A DNA stretch of 64,000 nt from Syngnathus acus (GCF_901709675.1 NC_051095.1:13281456-13345455); one strand, 5' to 3'; positions 38,201 through 50,097 are shown, numbered from the stretch's first letter. Notes: a model not told the origin generated them from the sequence alone. Program-made: numbers and translations.

Positions 38201-39956
38201 GAAGTCCTTCATTTGTCATAAATGCTTTTTATGAGAGAGGACAATGACACACTATTTATTTCAAAAGAACAGAAATGTATGCTATTTTCCTCTGAATAAC
38301 AACTTGGAAGTTTCTTGACTCGACTGCAAGGACTACCCAGCATTTCTTTTAGATAAGGCATCAATTTGAGCGGTGGCCTTCATGTTCATAAAAGCTCGTA
38401 TAAGTATGTGCTGTAGATATATTAAAAAGTGGTTGTGGCCTTTTACTGAAGTAATATAGCCATCCAGAGAGGTCAGAAAGGAAGGAGGGAATCTAGAAAC
38501 AACAAAGGGAGGAAGGCAGAAATGTAGATTATATGAAAAAAGGAGAGAAAGAAAAAGATGTGAGAAAAGAAAATGGATAATGAATATTGCCCACCTTGTA
38601 CGTTTAAGTGTTTGTGTGTGTGTTAGGCATCAGATGTGTGTATTGATTCATTTACCTCAAACAACAAGAATCTTGGAGTCATTCAGTATTCTAGGCGCAA
38701 CATGCCCTCTATGGTAATCCCGACACATTCAAACATTCTAAGCCCTCGTGGGTTCTTGAGAATTGATTAATGATGCCGGGCTCATTGAAAACGCTCTCGG
38801 CTCCACATGTTCCACACTCTGACATCCGTGTGCTGTACACCTGCGTCTTTCCACAATCCGTCTGAAGGGATGCCATCGCTTTTCATCTTTTCCACTGGCG
38901 ACCTTAGTCATGGAACATAAAGGCAGCGCATTAATGCACAATCTCTCCCCAAAGCACCCGCACTGGAACGTCAACATCTCACAAGTGCTCTGTTTCTTGT
39001 GCTGGTTGCAAAAGAGGATGAATGTAGCTGAAACCTTGACACAAGAAGGTTTATGTAGCAACAGTTGTTCTTTTTTTGTGTTTGGGTGTCGTTCCAGACA
39101 AAAAAAAAAGGTTTTGGGATTAAAAGTCCCCCCTGAGCGAGTGAAGAGAAAACGAGGCCATTGATCTGGCGCGGTAACGCACTGCAGTTTGTGCACACAG
39201 GTCAATGAAATTCCCTTCGCTTTTCTCACCACTTTGATCAATACGTATCCATCTCCCCCAAGTCCTCGGCCACTTGTGTTCATTTTGACTGCAACAGGAA
39301 GTTTAACACACTTTGATTTGCCTCTGGAGAGACAGGAAGCCCCAGAAGGATTTTGCTTTTCATGCATTTTTTGCTTTGAAATATCAGCGGTTTTATCTGA
39401 CAAAGTGATTCATTTGGGTATTCAATGCTTATTTGTTCTGGTATATGGTGACAGCGCTCCATGCCAGCAGGGAATAAAAACTTCAACTTTATGGCTTCTT
39501 TGCTCGTTGTTGCACCCTCTAGTGGTTTCAAGTTTCCAAGATGAACACAGAATCAGAATCATCAAGGACAGCGTCACTTGGGCCTTTGTGTCTGTTGTAA
39601 AGGGGTTGTGAAAAGATACATTTTTGTCTCTTCTCATCATCACATCCATCCAATTTAAACAATACGAAATGTGTCATTGAGCGACTATTATTGTAAATTG
39701 GAGCATATTCTAGAAAGAATCTAGTGTAAAAAAATATTAATTCAAGTCAGTGTTTTAAAAATATTATTTTTAAAATCATACGATGACATACACTCCTTTT
39801 AAGCTATGCAAAAGTATTGTACTACTTAGTATGTATTTATTTATTTAATTTCTTTATTTGCGGGGGGAAATTGTTACAATTTGTTTTTTAATGCAGAATA
39901 TCTACTCAATTTAGTTGTAGGTTTATTTTGGGTGATGGGTCACTTGAAAATGTACT
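35202..39956. other. Intergenic, no confirmed gene
   Basis: Contains (CA)n/(TG)n tracts near 36541-36589 and 37811-37850, an exon-like minus-strand piece at 37375-37563 and an unexplained long minus-strand frame at 38738-39367. The last two are treated in the findings. No family is recognised. Confidence 0.45.
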
Positions 39957-40089
39957 GATGGATGGACGGATGGACGGATGGACGGATGATGGTTGAATGG
40001 ATGGATGGATGGATGGATGGATGGATGGATGGATGGATGGATGGATGGATGGATGGATGGATGGATGGATGGATGGATGGATGGATGGA
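39957..40089. repeat. (GGAT)n microsatellite
   Basis: GGAC/GGAT units, then over 20 perfect TGGA units, followed by a purine tract to about 40134. Frames over it (Ile-His-Pro-Ser or Trp-Met-Asp-Gly strings) are artefacts. Confidence 0.95.
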
Positions 40090-40148
40090 GAAAGAAAGGA
40101 AGGAAGAGCGAGAGAGACAGAGAGGGAGAGAGAGAATTGTGACAAGTA

Positions 40149-40194
40149 AAAATTTAAATTGAAAAATGAACAATCTTTGCATGAAGAAATATGT
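40149..40194. repeat. Short dispersed segment shared with 14436-14481
   Basis: TTTAAATTGAAAAATGAACA followed by ATCTNTGCATNAAGAAATATGT occurs at both places with two differences. Probably a piece of an unidentified repeat. Confidence 0.55.
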
Positions 40195-41860
40195 CAAAAT
40201 AACATATTGACTAAGCAAAGACTCCCTGCTTGCAGCAGCAAAAGTTATAATCGTAAATGTAACCGTTTCAGGAAAAAACATTCATGACAATAATGCGCTG
40301 GAAACGCTTTAGATTTAAATGTTCTGATCTCACATTCAAATTATTCTTTAGATGATTTTAGGTTATCCCTATAGCTTAATGACATGCGTCCACAGATTGC
40401 AGGTAATTTATTGATGTACTTCTGTCTAAATTGTCACTTGTGCAAGTGACTCATAGCCTATTTGTAGTGTGAAGGCAATAACTAACTTCACTGGAGTGTG
40501 ACCTGAGGCTGATCTAACAGAGCTGCTGCCTGCGAAGCCGAAAGATATCACCTTCTGCAAGATGCCATGAAATTGTCCCTCAAAGTGTCACATGGAGGAA
40601 AAGTACATTTTTTCCAGTTATTTTTGTAGCAAAGCGAGTTCGTCTTACGTGATCAGAACTTCACTAAACCTCCGTGGTTGAAGGTTCTCAAGTTTAATTG
40701 AGAATAAAGAGACTTGTTTTGCATATTACCTTGGCAACTGCCTTGTTCTTTCTTCTTCGCTCCCGTCATTAGTCCGGTGCTCATTCTGACACAAGCATTT
40801 CGTATGCAAATAAGACTCCTCCCTGCTTTGGCAAAATAAGGTTCTCAGCAGAAAAGATTTTGTTTCCCAATGTAAAGGAAAAAGAAAAAACACGAGGTGC
40901 ACATTAACATATCAAGGAGGGTAGAAAAAAGGATTCCAAACATCCTCCCAGTGGAAATCTTGACAAAGACGTCTTAGTGGAGAAGTATTTTAGTCGCTTT
41001 AATTTCAATTGCAATATTACCTTGCTTTGATTGTTCTCTGCTTTTTGTTCTTTCTGTTAGCAGTTTAAAAATACGCCTCTCTATTCCCTTTCGGGCTGAT
41101 CAACATTCTGGTGTATTTGAACTACAGATATGAGTGATAATCGTGTGACACGGGCACAATTAAATTGTACGCCTCATGTCTTTTCATGTAGTTTACTGAA
41201 ATCCACTGGATGGTGAGTTCTATATGTTGCAGTGATTGACCACAAAGATTTTGCAACCAGTACGTCAAGGGTGAACATTTCTGATTGCTAATCGTTAACA
41301 TTAAATTTGGTCCCTTGAAAAGTGGGAGACATAATGAAAGCTGAATCTGCATGAACACAATATTGAGCTGTTGCTTATTTGTTTCATTTCATATCTATTG
41401 TGATGGTATTCAAATCCAAAAAGATGAGAATGGTGTCCCTGTCCCTATATTTATGGACCTGAGTGTATAAAGCCTCACAACATGCAGTATAACTTCATAA
41501 ATCTTAACACACTCTTCATCCACTTTGCACATGCTGGTGCAGTGAGGGGAAACGGGCTCAGGGTTGAAGCAATCTCGGCAAAACTGAATTGGGCTTAAAA
41601 CTGTGGTGCTGATGGTATGTGGTGGTGGCGATGGGGGGGGGTATCAGGGGGTGTCACATTAGTGACTGTCTGGCGTCTTGAAGGGTGAAGAAGGATTGAG
41701 AGATAGGCTTAATGTCTGCTGTCGACTTCTATTTCCCTCTTAATTTCACACGCTGTTGACTCAGCCTATTAAGCGCTGCATGCTGGCTATCCAGCAGCAC
41801 AGGCATAAGTCTTGCTCGCTCTAACATGGCCTACCTATCTAATGAGCTGCACGTGTGTGC

Positions 41861-41898
<38 letters not shown>

Positions 41899-42391
41899 TG
41901 CTTTTAGCAGGTTGTTCTCCCCACCCTGCAAGACCGCACCACAAATGTGCATTTGCACCTTCAGTGCATCTTGTGTTTTTCAAATCAATGAGTGTCCTCT
42001 CAGGGGAGGCTTAGCAGGAAATGGTGCAAAATGTTAAGTACTGGAATGTGTTTGAGATCAACGCATGCATAATTGTGTTCGACACAAGAGCTACGTGCAC
42101 TTGCAAAACTCCCTCAAGACATCCAAAACATGAAAATCCTGAATCGACAATATATGTGTCTGCAGAAATGTCATATTTTGCCGTGATTGTTAAAGATACT
42201 GTGTTTAGTTTGTCAAGTATAATTTAAAAATATTATGCAGTGTTAACATCCATCTAGTTTTCTTTATCCTCATTAAGGTTGTCCACTGTGTACTTTTGAG
42301 GTGTTGTATTGCTGACTTAGTTCTAGGGGTGAACCACAGTTATTGCTTGCAGTTATTTATTTTTATGAATTAATCAATGACCGTTCTGAGT
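40195..42391. other. Intergenic, no recognised gene
   Basis: Holds a (TG)n tract at 41863-41897. No open frame with a recognisable domain. Confidence 0.5.
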
Positions 42392-42540
42392 GTAACCCAG
42401 GCCGGATACCACCAGATGCCTGTGCGTGATTTAGAAGAAAACCTAGGCAAGCATAGGGTAAACATACAAACTCCACATGTCAGCCACAGCCGAGATTCAA
42501 ATACAGAACCTCACGGCGTAACTACGATTTCCCTGTGTTG
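42392..42540 (+). repeat. Diverged copy of a common teleost dispersed repeat
   Basis: AGAAGAAAACCTAGGCAAGC, GTAAACATACAAACTCCACA and AGATTCAAATACAGAACCTC keep the order of the 4094-4363 family. Confidence 0.55.
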
Positions 42541-45300
42541 ATTCTGTTTTGAAAATAAATATTTACTGAGATCGCCCGATTAATAAAGGAAATGATCCAG
42601 CTGTCCTTTGTGTGTCCTTGTTCACAACAAGCTTATCTTCATCAGTGGCATTAATTGCAAAGTAAATAATGCCACACTGATTTATCATGAGGGATTTGAC
42701 ATGATCCCTTCTTGAAATTCATCAAGGTGGATTAGATAAGTCTCACACATTTGCTGGTGCAATTCCCCACGCGTTTCTCGTACAGCCTTCATTGTGTTTG
42801 TCCACTTTGCCAGAAGATAATGTGTGACACCGGCTCTCTTTAGCTGGAGCGAGTGCCATGTCTGCCCCCATGATTTGCCACTCGGTCAAGCACACCTCTA
42901 GAGAAATAGATGTAGTGGCGTGCCCTCCGCAAAGACATGAAGGTCACTCGTCTCCTTGGAGGCAGAGCCCATTTGTGGCGCAATTGTTTCTGCGCAGCTC
43001 AGAGGGAAGGGAAGAAAGAGGCAGTCGAAGCTCTTTGGAATCGTGGCTGTGGATTGAGAGAGGAAATTGTCACACATTCCTCAGGGCTCATGCAGGTGAA
43101 GTATGTGTGAGGCCTTGGAGTGGTGACAGCGTGGCAGGTGTGAAGGCTCAGCCTGCAGCAGTGTTGTATGCCACGTTATAGGAAAACATCTCACGGCTTG
43201 AAATAATCTTTTTATACTGAAACTGCACCTGCTTTTCTCAGCCTTCTACGCGCTGGGCCATATTTGATTAATCACCCAGGCAGTCACATGACTTCACACT
43301 GTCTCTAAGCAGCCCTACACTGGCGAACTTTTCAAAGTAAACTATTTCAACTAAAATTAGTGTAAGATAATATTGTGCGTGCGTGTGTGATCACGCTTGT
43401 CTATTTGTATTAGTTTACCAAGATCATAGACCCCAATTGGACTACAAAATCAATAATTAATGTGCCTAGAGCGGTTGTGCTGATTCTGCATTCTAATGAC
43501 ATTACGAGAAGGATCACTGTTATCATCTCTTTAATTGCACCATTTGGAGATGAAAATGATTTTGACAACGGCCATGATGGAATACTTACTGTCATCACGC
43601 AGTCATTTAACCTTCAATCTTTGTTCCTTTGTGTCCCCTCAAACACTTCAGCCACTAATAACATGAAAACGTGTGTGTGTGTGTGTGTGTGCGTGTGTGA
43701 GATCCATGGATGATTTGAATGGAGTGCCTGCCCTGTAGGCAACGAGGGTGATGGCAGCTTTCTCTCTTGTTCAAGTTAATGTAGATGGATTGCATGCAAG
43801 GCCTCAGCTGGGGCAAAGACCTGAACCGCGGACACTGCACCGCATAGGAAGACAGATGTTCACTCCTGTACCCCCACCAATTCCTCCACCTTTCCTGCTC
43901 CCAAAGTGGCTGTGACACATTTGAGGGGAGTAGAGGTGGTTGGGAAAGTCAGGACTAGAATTCAGTGGTCAAGATCTTGCAGTAATTAGATCTGGCCATG
44001 ATAGCATGCTGCTCTGATTAAATGGATGGATGGACAGACGGAAAGATGGATGGATGGATGGATGGATGGATGGGGGTATGGATGGATAGATTGATAAGGC
44101 CTGGAATGGCATCCGCTTGCTTGTGAGGTTTAAAATGACAACCGGAAAATCTGAAATGAGGAATAACTTAGTGATATTTGTCCACTAAAAGGGAATAAGA
44201 TAATTTCCAGTCTTTCTAGACTTTTGCCAACCTACAAAATTGTATAATGCATTTAAAAATCAAATTCTATATTCACATCAAATAGTCATTAAAAGCATTC
44301 TTGATTTTATGGGGGTGAGAGTTGGACCTTGGAATGGATTATTTCTATGTCCGTGATTTGGCTAATTCTCTCTCTGAACAAATGAAAAGGCATTTTCTTC
44401 TTCGCTTCAACCTGATTTATTCCAATAACTTGGAGGTTTTGATTAAAAAAAGTTCACGAAGCCATGACACATTGCGGTGTATCAGAACGGGCATCTTTCT
44501 CCGTGAGCCTCATATTTCATGTCAGGGACATTGGTTTTCTGGTCAACCTCTGCTGTAAGCCACCGCTGTTGCCCCTCCATCCATCATCTTCTGACCTTCA
44601 GTACTGTGCCCTGAGCAGCGGAGGGAGTGACTGATGTCGCCTCGGTCGCCACCTCCCAGCACCAGGGACCCAACTGCCCTCCCTTCCCCGATATCCGTCC
44701 GCTATTATCCGACCCCGGTGTCCACAGATTCACATCAGCGCTGGCAGCTTTAATTATTCACAGCGCTGAATCACGGTCTCATCGGAGAGATAGCGCGGCC
44801 TTCTCTCAGATTTGATCTGTGTGGGGGTGTGACACTATCTCATCCTTCTTTTATATACACTGTGGATTAGCGCAGGCAAGTGCTGCTCTCTGAATGTCTA
44901 AACGACCAAAGCGCGGAGCCTGCAGTCTATTTATAACACGGAGGGGAGCTTCACTTAAAAAGAAGCTAGAGCTTCTTATTGCTTATTGTATTTCAATTGA
45001 ATTACAAGTCTAAGAAGCTCACCAGACCTTTACAGGTGTATACCATCAAAAATTCAGATATGCTTTGCCATAGCCTTCTCCCAGACATAATGTTAGGGCA
45101 ACAGCACGATGTAAAAGTTTGGTTTTGGGGTTCCTATCGGTCAGTGTCTCGTTTGATAATTGGATATTACCTATGGAAACAGATATTAGCTTTAGTTTCT
45201 TGTTTGTTGCCTGGAAGGAGTAAGGAAACATCGACACCATGGATCCCGAGAAGTTGTCACCAATGCCATTTCCCATACTGACCAGTAGATGGCACCTTGG
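42541..45300. other. Intergenic, no recognised gene
   Basis: Contains a (GT)n tract (43671-43699), a GGAT-type tract (44023-44088) and a GC-richer patch at 44560-44830 with a TAATTA core (44751-44756). No coding family is recognised. Confidence 0.45.
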
Positions 45301-45444
45301 AATGCAAGTGTGAATGGTTGTTTGTGATTGTTTAATGAGCAGTCCAGGCTGTACCACGCCGTTCACCCAAAATCAGCTGGGATGGGCTTCGGCACACAAC
45401 GGATGGACGGACAGATGGATGGATGGATGGATGGATGGATGGAC
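45301..45444 (+). repeat. Teleost dispersed repeat fragment ending in (GGAT)n
   Basis: GTGTGAATGGTTGTTTGTGA, GTCCAGGCTGTACCACGCCG and AATCAGCTGGGATGGGCTTC lead into GGAC/GGAT units at 45401-45444, the usual 3' end of this family. Confidence 0.7.
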
Positions 45445-45494
45445 AACAATCAAATTTCAAACTCCAGTGAGATAATAAAAGCACGGTTTGGTTA

Positions 45495-45862
45495 ATTTTG
45501 TGAGTGCACTCACCCCAGGCACACACTTTGAAACCTCCAAGCTACGACTCGGGATGTTATTTCTCATTGACAGGTCTCGGTCGGACTCTTGAGGGGAAGT
45601 GTGGCTTGCCTTTTGGTTGCCTGGTGGAGGACAAGAGGGGGAGACACGGGGGTGAAATGGGGGTTTAGACACAGGGGGAGTTGCCTGATTGACAGGCCGA
45701 TGAGTCGTGGCTGTGGGCGAAGGTGTGGATGTGTTTGGAGAGCTGTCTCCAAAGATAAGCATCGGTGAAAATGAGAAGCGAGATGGTAATCGTTCACGGG
45801 AAGTCGAGGCGATTGTGTTGCAGGTCCAAACCACAGGAGGGATGCTGACCTTGTGGGCCTGC
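45495..45862 (-). CDS. Candidate Pro/Ser/Thr-rich exon of unknown gene (weak)
   Basis: The minus strand is open for more than 120 codons and encodes a Pro-, Ser- and Thr-rich stretch (STPSPTATTHRPVNQATPPV, then PPFHPRVSPSCPPPGNQ). Just after, reading on the minus strand, CCTGGG is followed by the strong donor GTGAGT (donor GT complementing 45505-45506). An acceptor-like GACGCAG lies upstream. In human, the proline-rich adaptor gene CLNK sits between HS3ST1 and ZNF518B, so a clnk exon is conceivable here, but I saw no SH2-domain exon nearby and no clear residue match. It may simply be an open stretch. Confidence 0.18.
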
Positions 45863-46962
45863 GTCAGGCCTCCAAATCAGCTGCAGATTTTACTGTAGTA
45901 GCTCAGAGTTACTCTGTAGAAAGTACACAAGCAAGCCCGGCACACCATCAAACAAATGTCACATAAAGTATCAATGCCAAAAATAATTTATAGAAATCAT
46001 AGAATCTCAAATAAAATGCTTGAGGGTCTTAACTAGGACTAAACAGATTTTTATAGCCTCGGTTTAGCACCATGCCTTATAAACCCCAAGATGACATACT
46101 GATTCAGCGGACGCAAATGTGCATTTATGTTGGAGTGTGTAGCATCGCTCAAAATGTAGTATCACTTTCTGAAGGGTTACATGTCTGTATTTGGGAATTT
46201 TGCTCTTTTCTCCGATGGAAATATTTCTTGCTGACATTGAATCCAAAGTGGAACTGTTACCCTGCTGCTGATGTTGTTTTTTTTATATACAAAAGCAAAA
46301 ACAAAATCTCTACCTGTACCTGCTTGTGTAAATACCTGATTCATTCAAGATGCATTCACTTGAGCTTTCTTTATGTAAACTACAAGAATATTTCATGTGC
46401 GATGTCTCCTGTTGGAAGGAGAACATTTAGCAATTTAGTTTTGTATGACTTTTCTGCATGTAACGTACAATACAGTAAGCAACTGAAAATAAGTTCTATA
46501 CATTTGAATATCAAGCTCCAGACTAAACTTATTTGCTCTTCTTTGAATATGTTTGTAAGTGAGAAAGCTTACGCAAGCTCCATTTCCTTGATGTCCACAG
46601 TAAAGCCAGGTCACAAATCCCAAAGTAGCCCAGCTCAGTGTCCACAAATCCCCCCGGCTGCTCCCCTTTCCTCATTGGCCGCAAGTTTATTTTCCATCTT
46701 CATCTTTCTAATCTCTTTTTCTTTCATGTGACTTATCCAACACCACTTCCCATGACCCTCTAATCTTAGCAAAGTAGAAAAGACAAGGCCCTGCTGCAAG
46801 TTGCATCGCGCTGGAAAAAAGCAATTCTAAGTCGTGGCTTGGGATTGCACGGCCTAGCCGAAATTTGGATTGTGTGTCTGTTTGCATGTGTGTGTTCGTT
46901 TGCCTCTTGTCACTCACAAAAAACACTTTGTGGAAAACTGCAATGGAAACACAGTGTCAAGT
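45863..46962. other. Intergenic with one long unexplained plus-strand frame
   Basis: A 219-codon ATG frame (46072-46731) has no recognised domain and ends in a hydrophobic run. It is discussed in the findings. Nothing else is recognised. Confidence 0.4.
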
Positions 46963-47029
46963 GTTGTGATGGATGGATGCCATCGTTGATGATGTAACCT
47001 GAAGTGTTGCAATGAGATGAACCATTTAG

Positions 47030-47257
47030 CCATGTGTGTTGAAGCGATGGCATAAGGGGTTCACCAAACCTGTCCACTCTCACCCCCACCCTGTTTTCTC
47101 TCAATAAATACTCTCTTGCAAGAATCCAAAGTCAGACTTCGTTCGAACATCGCTGTATGCACAGTGACGAACGATTTCTCCACTTGCAAGTGCTCAAAGG
47201 GCATACTGTCTCCCATGTGGTTCTTGCAAATAAGTTAGAGTGAGCACCACTCTAACA
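47030..47257 (+). mobile_element. LTR fragment of the 48472 family, plus orientation
   Basis: CTCTCACCCCCACCCTG, then TTTCTCTCAATAAATACTCT (AATAAA at 47103-47108), CATGTGGTTCTTGCAAATAA and GTTAGAGTGAGCACCACTCT, ending ...CTAACA at 47257. These match, in order and orientation, the R-U5 half of the solo LTR at 48472-48882 read on its own strand. The 5' end is too diverged to place. Confidence 0.65.
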
Positions 47258-48319
47258 GGTGCTCATGATCATTATGTTTCATGTGTTAAGATAGTATACA
47301 TTAACTTTAGTTAGTACGTACGTTAGTATGGGTCGAAACATAATCTTTGACTTCACTGACTTCTTTACTCCTGTACTGACTCGTGAATATCAGCCACTTC
47401 CTTAGGTACATCAATTAATCAGATCCAACACAAGAGCTGCATCAAAAATGATGCCATATGAATATTGCAGCCGGAGATGAAAAGATGTTGAGGCAGGACA
47501 TGAGCGGCGTTAGCCACGAGGATAAGTTAGCAAGCGGTATTGTAGTACTCCCTTATAAAATTGCAGTTCATTGTGAGCTTGCCTGGCTGCAATTCTTTCA
47601 GGTAATAATTTTTGCTGTTAAATGGCGGGAGAGCAACACATAAACGCAACGAGCACACATATGCAAGAGCTGCTGTGGGTCACAGTTCTCACCCAGAAAC
47701 TCACACACAAATTCGCTGGCCTCACACGTCACTCACTCTAGCCCCTCCCACCTCATTAAGGGACATGACAATATACAGGTAAGTAGGGCTGCTGTTCTAT
47801 TCATATCGCTTGTTTGCTCCATAAGGTTTTGCCATAGAAAAAGCTGTGTTGAATATAATTAGATCGAAGGAGAGTAAAAACAAGAGCTTGTCTACACACT
47901 GTGCTGCGAGAAAGAAAGCAGTGTGGATGAGAGAGAAGCGTCATGCTGAGTGAACATGATGCTCCGGTGGGTCTCCGGGGCCATCTGTTGGCCGTGTCAC
48001 GCCGCGGGAGATTACAATTATCCAAGAGAGAAGAAAGCATGGATTGTGAACAGACTCCCCCTCAGATCTCCTTTTTATTCTCTTGCACTAGATGTGGCTT
48101 GAGACAAAGTGTGGCCTTGGGAGAGGTCGTCTACAACTTCATTTTAAATGTTGTTTTTAAATGTGCTCATGATCTTGGCTGCTAATCTTTACAATATGTT
48201 TGCAGAGTGCTGCTGGGATTGACTGGGAGCAATTCAGAACATTGACCCAAAGTCACGATTGGTTAAAGAGCAAAAGTATATATAGTTTAATTACTCTTGT
48301 GGCTAGAGTTGCTCTAAGG
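47258..48319. other. Intergenic, no recognised gene
   Basis: Frames of 60-80 codons on both strands without recognisable domains. Confidence 0.5.
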
Positions 48320-49018
48320 CAGGGGTGTCAAACTCATTTTTGTCATGAGCCGCATTGTAGCCATTCTCTACTATAAACATACAGTATAGGCTACACAACA
48401 AACCGATCACTAACTAGTTTTGAAATCAGAGACTAGTAAAAACTGTTCAAATAGTTTAAAAAGATGAAAGGTGTTAGGGTGGTGCTCACTCTAACTTATT
48501 TTGCAAGAACCACACGGGAGACAAGTAAGTCCTTTTAGTCCATTCGTCGCTGTGCTTACAGCGATGGTCGAAGGAGGTCTGACTCTGGCCTCATGCAGGA
48601 GCATTTTTATTGAGAGAAACAGAGTGGGGTTGAGAGTGGGGGTGTGGGTGGACAGGATGGGGTTGAAGCCCCTGGCTTGCTGATCAAAGCATAGCAGGGG
48701 GTCTTTTACGACGTTGTGTAAACAAGGCAACTTTGATTGCTTCCTCTGCAGCTAGTCAATCAGCTGAAAAGATCTTAGCACTTTGGTCTACTACTTTTGT
48801 TAAGACAGGACACGCTAGGTAAATTATTACAGGTTACATTCCAACATAATCATACGATGAAGATAATCTGTAAACCCTAACAAAAGGTAATAGAAATTGC
48901 TAGCAATATCTATATTTTTAAAAAGTGAAGACAATTTGTAATTTTAGTAATGACACAAAGTCGACGCAAAATTTGTCTTCGCGGGCCACATGAAATGATG
49001 TATCGGGTCTGGAGTTTG
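48320..49018. mobile_element. hAT-like repeat split by an LTR insertion
   Basis: It opens CAGGGGTGTCAAACTCATTT, shares TTTTGAAATCAGAGACTAGT and TTGCTAGCAATATCTAT with 13338-13645, and ends CGCGGGCCACATGAAATGAT. Between 48472 and 48882 lies an LTR that 13338-13645 lacks. Removing the LTR and one 5-bp duplication restores the alignment. Confidence 0.7.
48472..48882 (-). mobile_element. Solo LTR with 5-bp target duplication
   Basis: A 411-bp block with ends TGTTAGGGT and ACCCTAACA (a 9-bp perfect inverted repeat of TG...CA type). It is flanked on both sides by AAAGG (48467-48471 and 48883-48887). On the minus strand it carries TCTCTCAATAAAAATGC, a polyadenylation signal at the expected place. 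There is no internal retroelement body. The clean duplication and intact ends point to a fairly recent insertion followed by LTR-LTR recombination. Confidence 0.85.
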
Positions 49019-49296
49019 TTTTTCAAGCGCTGATTAGCTACCACTGTGCTTCGGGAAATTATCAGATTTTACTTAATTGGGCAAAAATTATTTGTTACAA
49101 ATAATAAATTTGGCTAAGAATGACCCATCCATAAATCCTACTAATTCCATTGTTGGTCAGATTTGGGTAATTAAGAAATGTAACTTTTGTGGGAATTAAA
49201 TAAGATAGTTGTTAGACAGGTGACATTATAAAAACTTGAGTACCTACATTTGTATAATTAGTTATCCAGTATATTTACTATAAACGTTTTCCCCAT

Positions 49297-49568
49297 TCTA
49301 CCTTTTATGCAAGAACCACACGTGAGACAGTTTGCCCATTTTACGCTTGCAAGCGGAGAAAGGCATCATCACCCTGTATGATACAGACGTGCTCGAAAGC
49401 AGTCTAACTTTCGCCTCTTGCAACGGACAATTTATTGAGAGAAAGCAAGGTGGGGGTGAGCGTGAACAGGTTTTGGGGGTCAACTCTGCAAACTGGTTAA
49501 TGAGTGCAGAGGGTCCTTGCCCTTTGTTTTACAAAGTTGTGGAAACAGATACTAGAGGAGCATTTTAG
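49297..49568 (-). mobile_element. LTR fragment of the 48472 family, minus orientation
   Basis: On the minus strand: TCACCCCCACCTTGCTTTCT, CTCAATAAATTGTCCGTTGC, then CACGTGTGGTTCTTGCATAA. Same landmarks and spacing as 48472-48882, but more diverged and without definable ends. Confidence 0.6.
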
Positions 49569-49685
49569 ATAGCTAACTAAGCAGGAATGTTTCCACATCA
49601 TTTGGAACATTTCAACAACTGCAGGGAATGTGGAAAGTTTCAAGTCAGGCTGGAAGGTTTTAACATGGTTAATGATTCTAGTCAA

Positions 49686-49827
49686 CATCATTTTATTAAC
49701 AGAGTACTTGATATATGTATATTTTTAATTCATTCAAATTTGGCAGGATTTTTCTCAATTCTGAAGCATCATTTTATTAACAGAGTACTTGATATATATT
49801 TTTAATTATTTCAAATTTGGCAGGATT
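49686..49827. repeat. Two-copy tandem duplication, period 81 bp
   Basis: CATCATTTTATTAACAGAGT...CAAATTTGGCAGGATT occurs at 49686 and again at 49767, with one 6-base difference in the middle. Confidence 0.85.
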
Positions 49828-50029
49828 GTTGTTGAAAACTGTAGTGCGCCAGATTTAGAAGACAAAATTATTTTTACTTTTTACAGGGACTCAAAGGTAA
49901 TGACAAGCCAATGTAACTCATAAAAGTACTATTCTACATAGTACTTAACATTGTGGGCAATATACTATGGCTTCGGCACCATCTGCTGGTGAAAAGTCAT
50001 CACAGCGTCCCTTAAAAATTGAAAGTAGT

Positions 50030-50097
50030 ACAACAGTGTTCTAGCTTTACCTTAAATGATACATACAACAGTGTTCGAGCTATATCTTAAATGATTA
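50030..50097. repeat. Two-copy tandem duplication, period about 34-35 bp
   Basis: ACAACAGTGTTCTAGCTTTA / ACAACAGTGTTCGAGCTATA, each followed by CCTTAAATGAT or TCTTAAATGAT. Confidence 0.8.

Noticed and set aside
39906-40281. Frames with Ile-His-Pro-Ser and Trp-Met-Asp-Gly repeats
   Set aside because: Translation of the (GGAT)n microsatellite.
42858-43181. 107-codon plus-strand frame
   Set aside because: No recognisable domain, splice context or promoter; treated as chance in a GC-richer patch.
45332-45444. GGAT-type arrays considered as CRISPR-like repeats
   Set aside because: Units are 4 bp without spacers; simple microsatellites in a eukaryotic genome.
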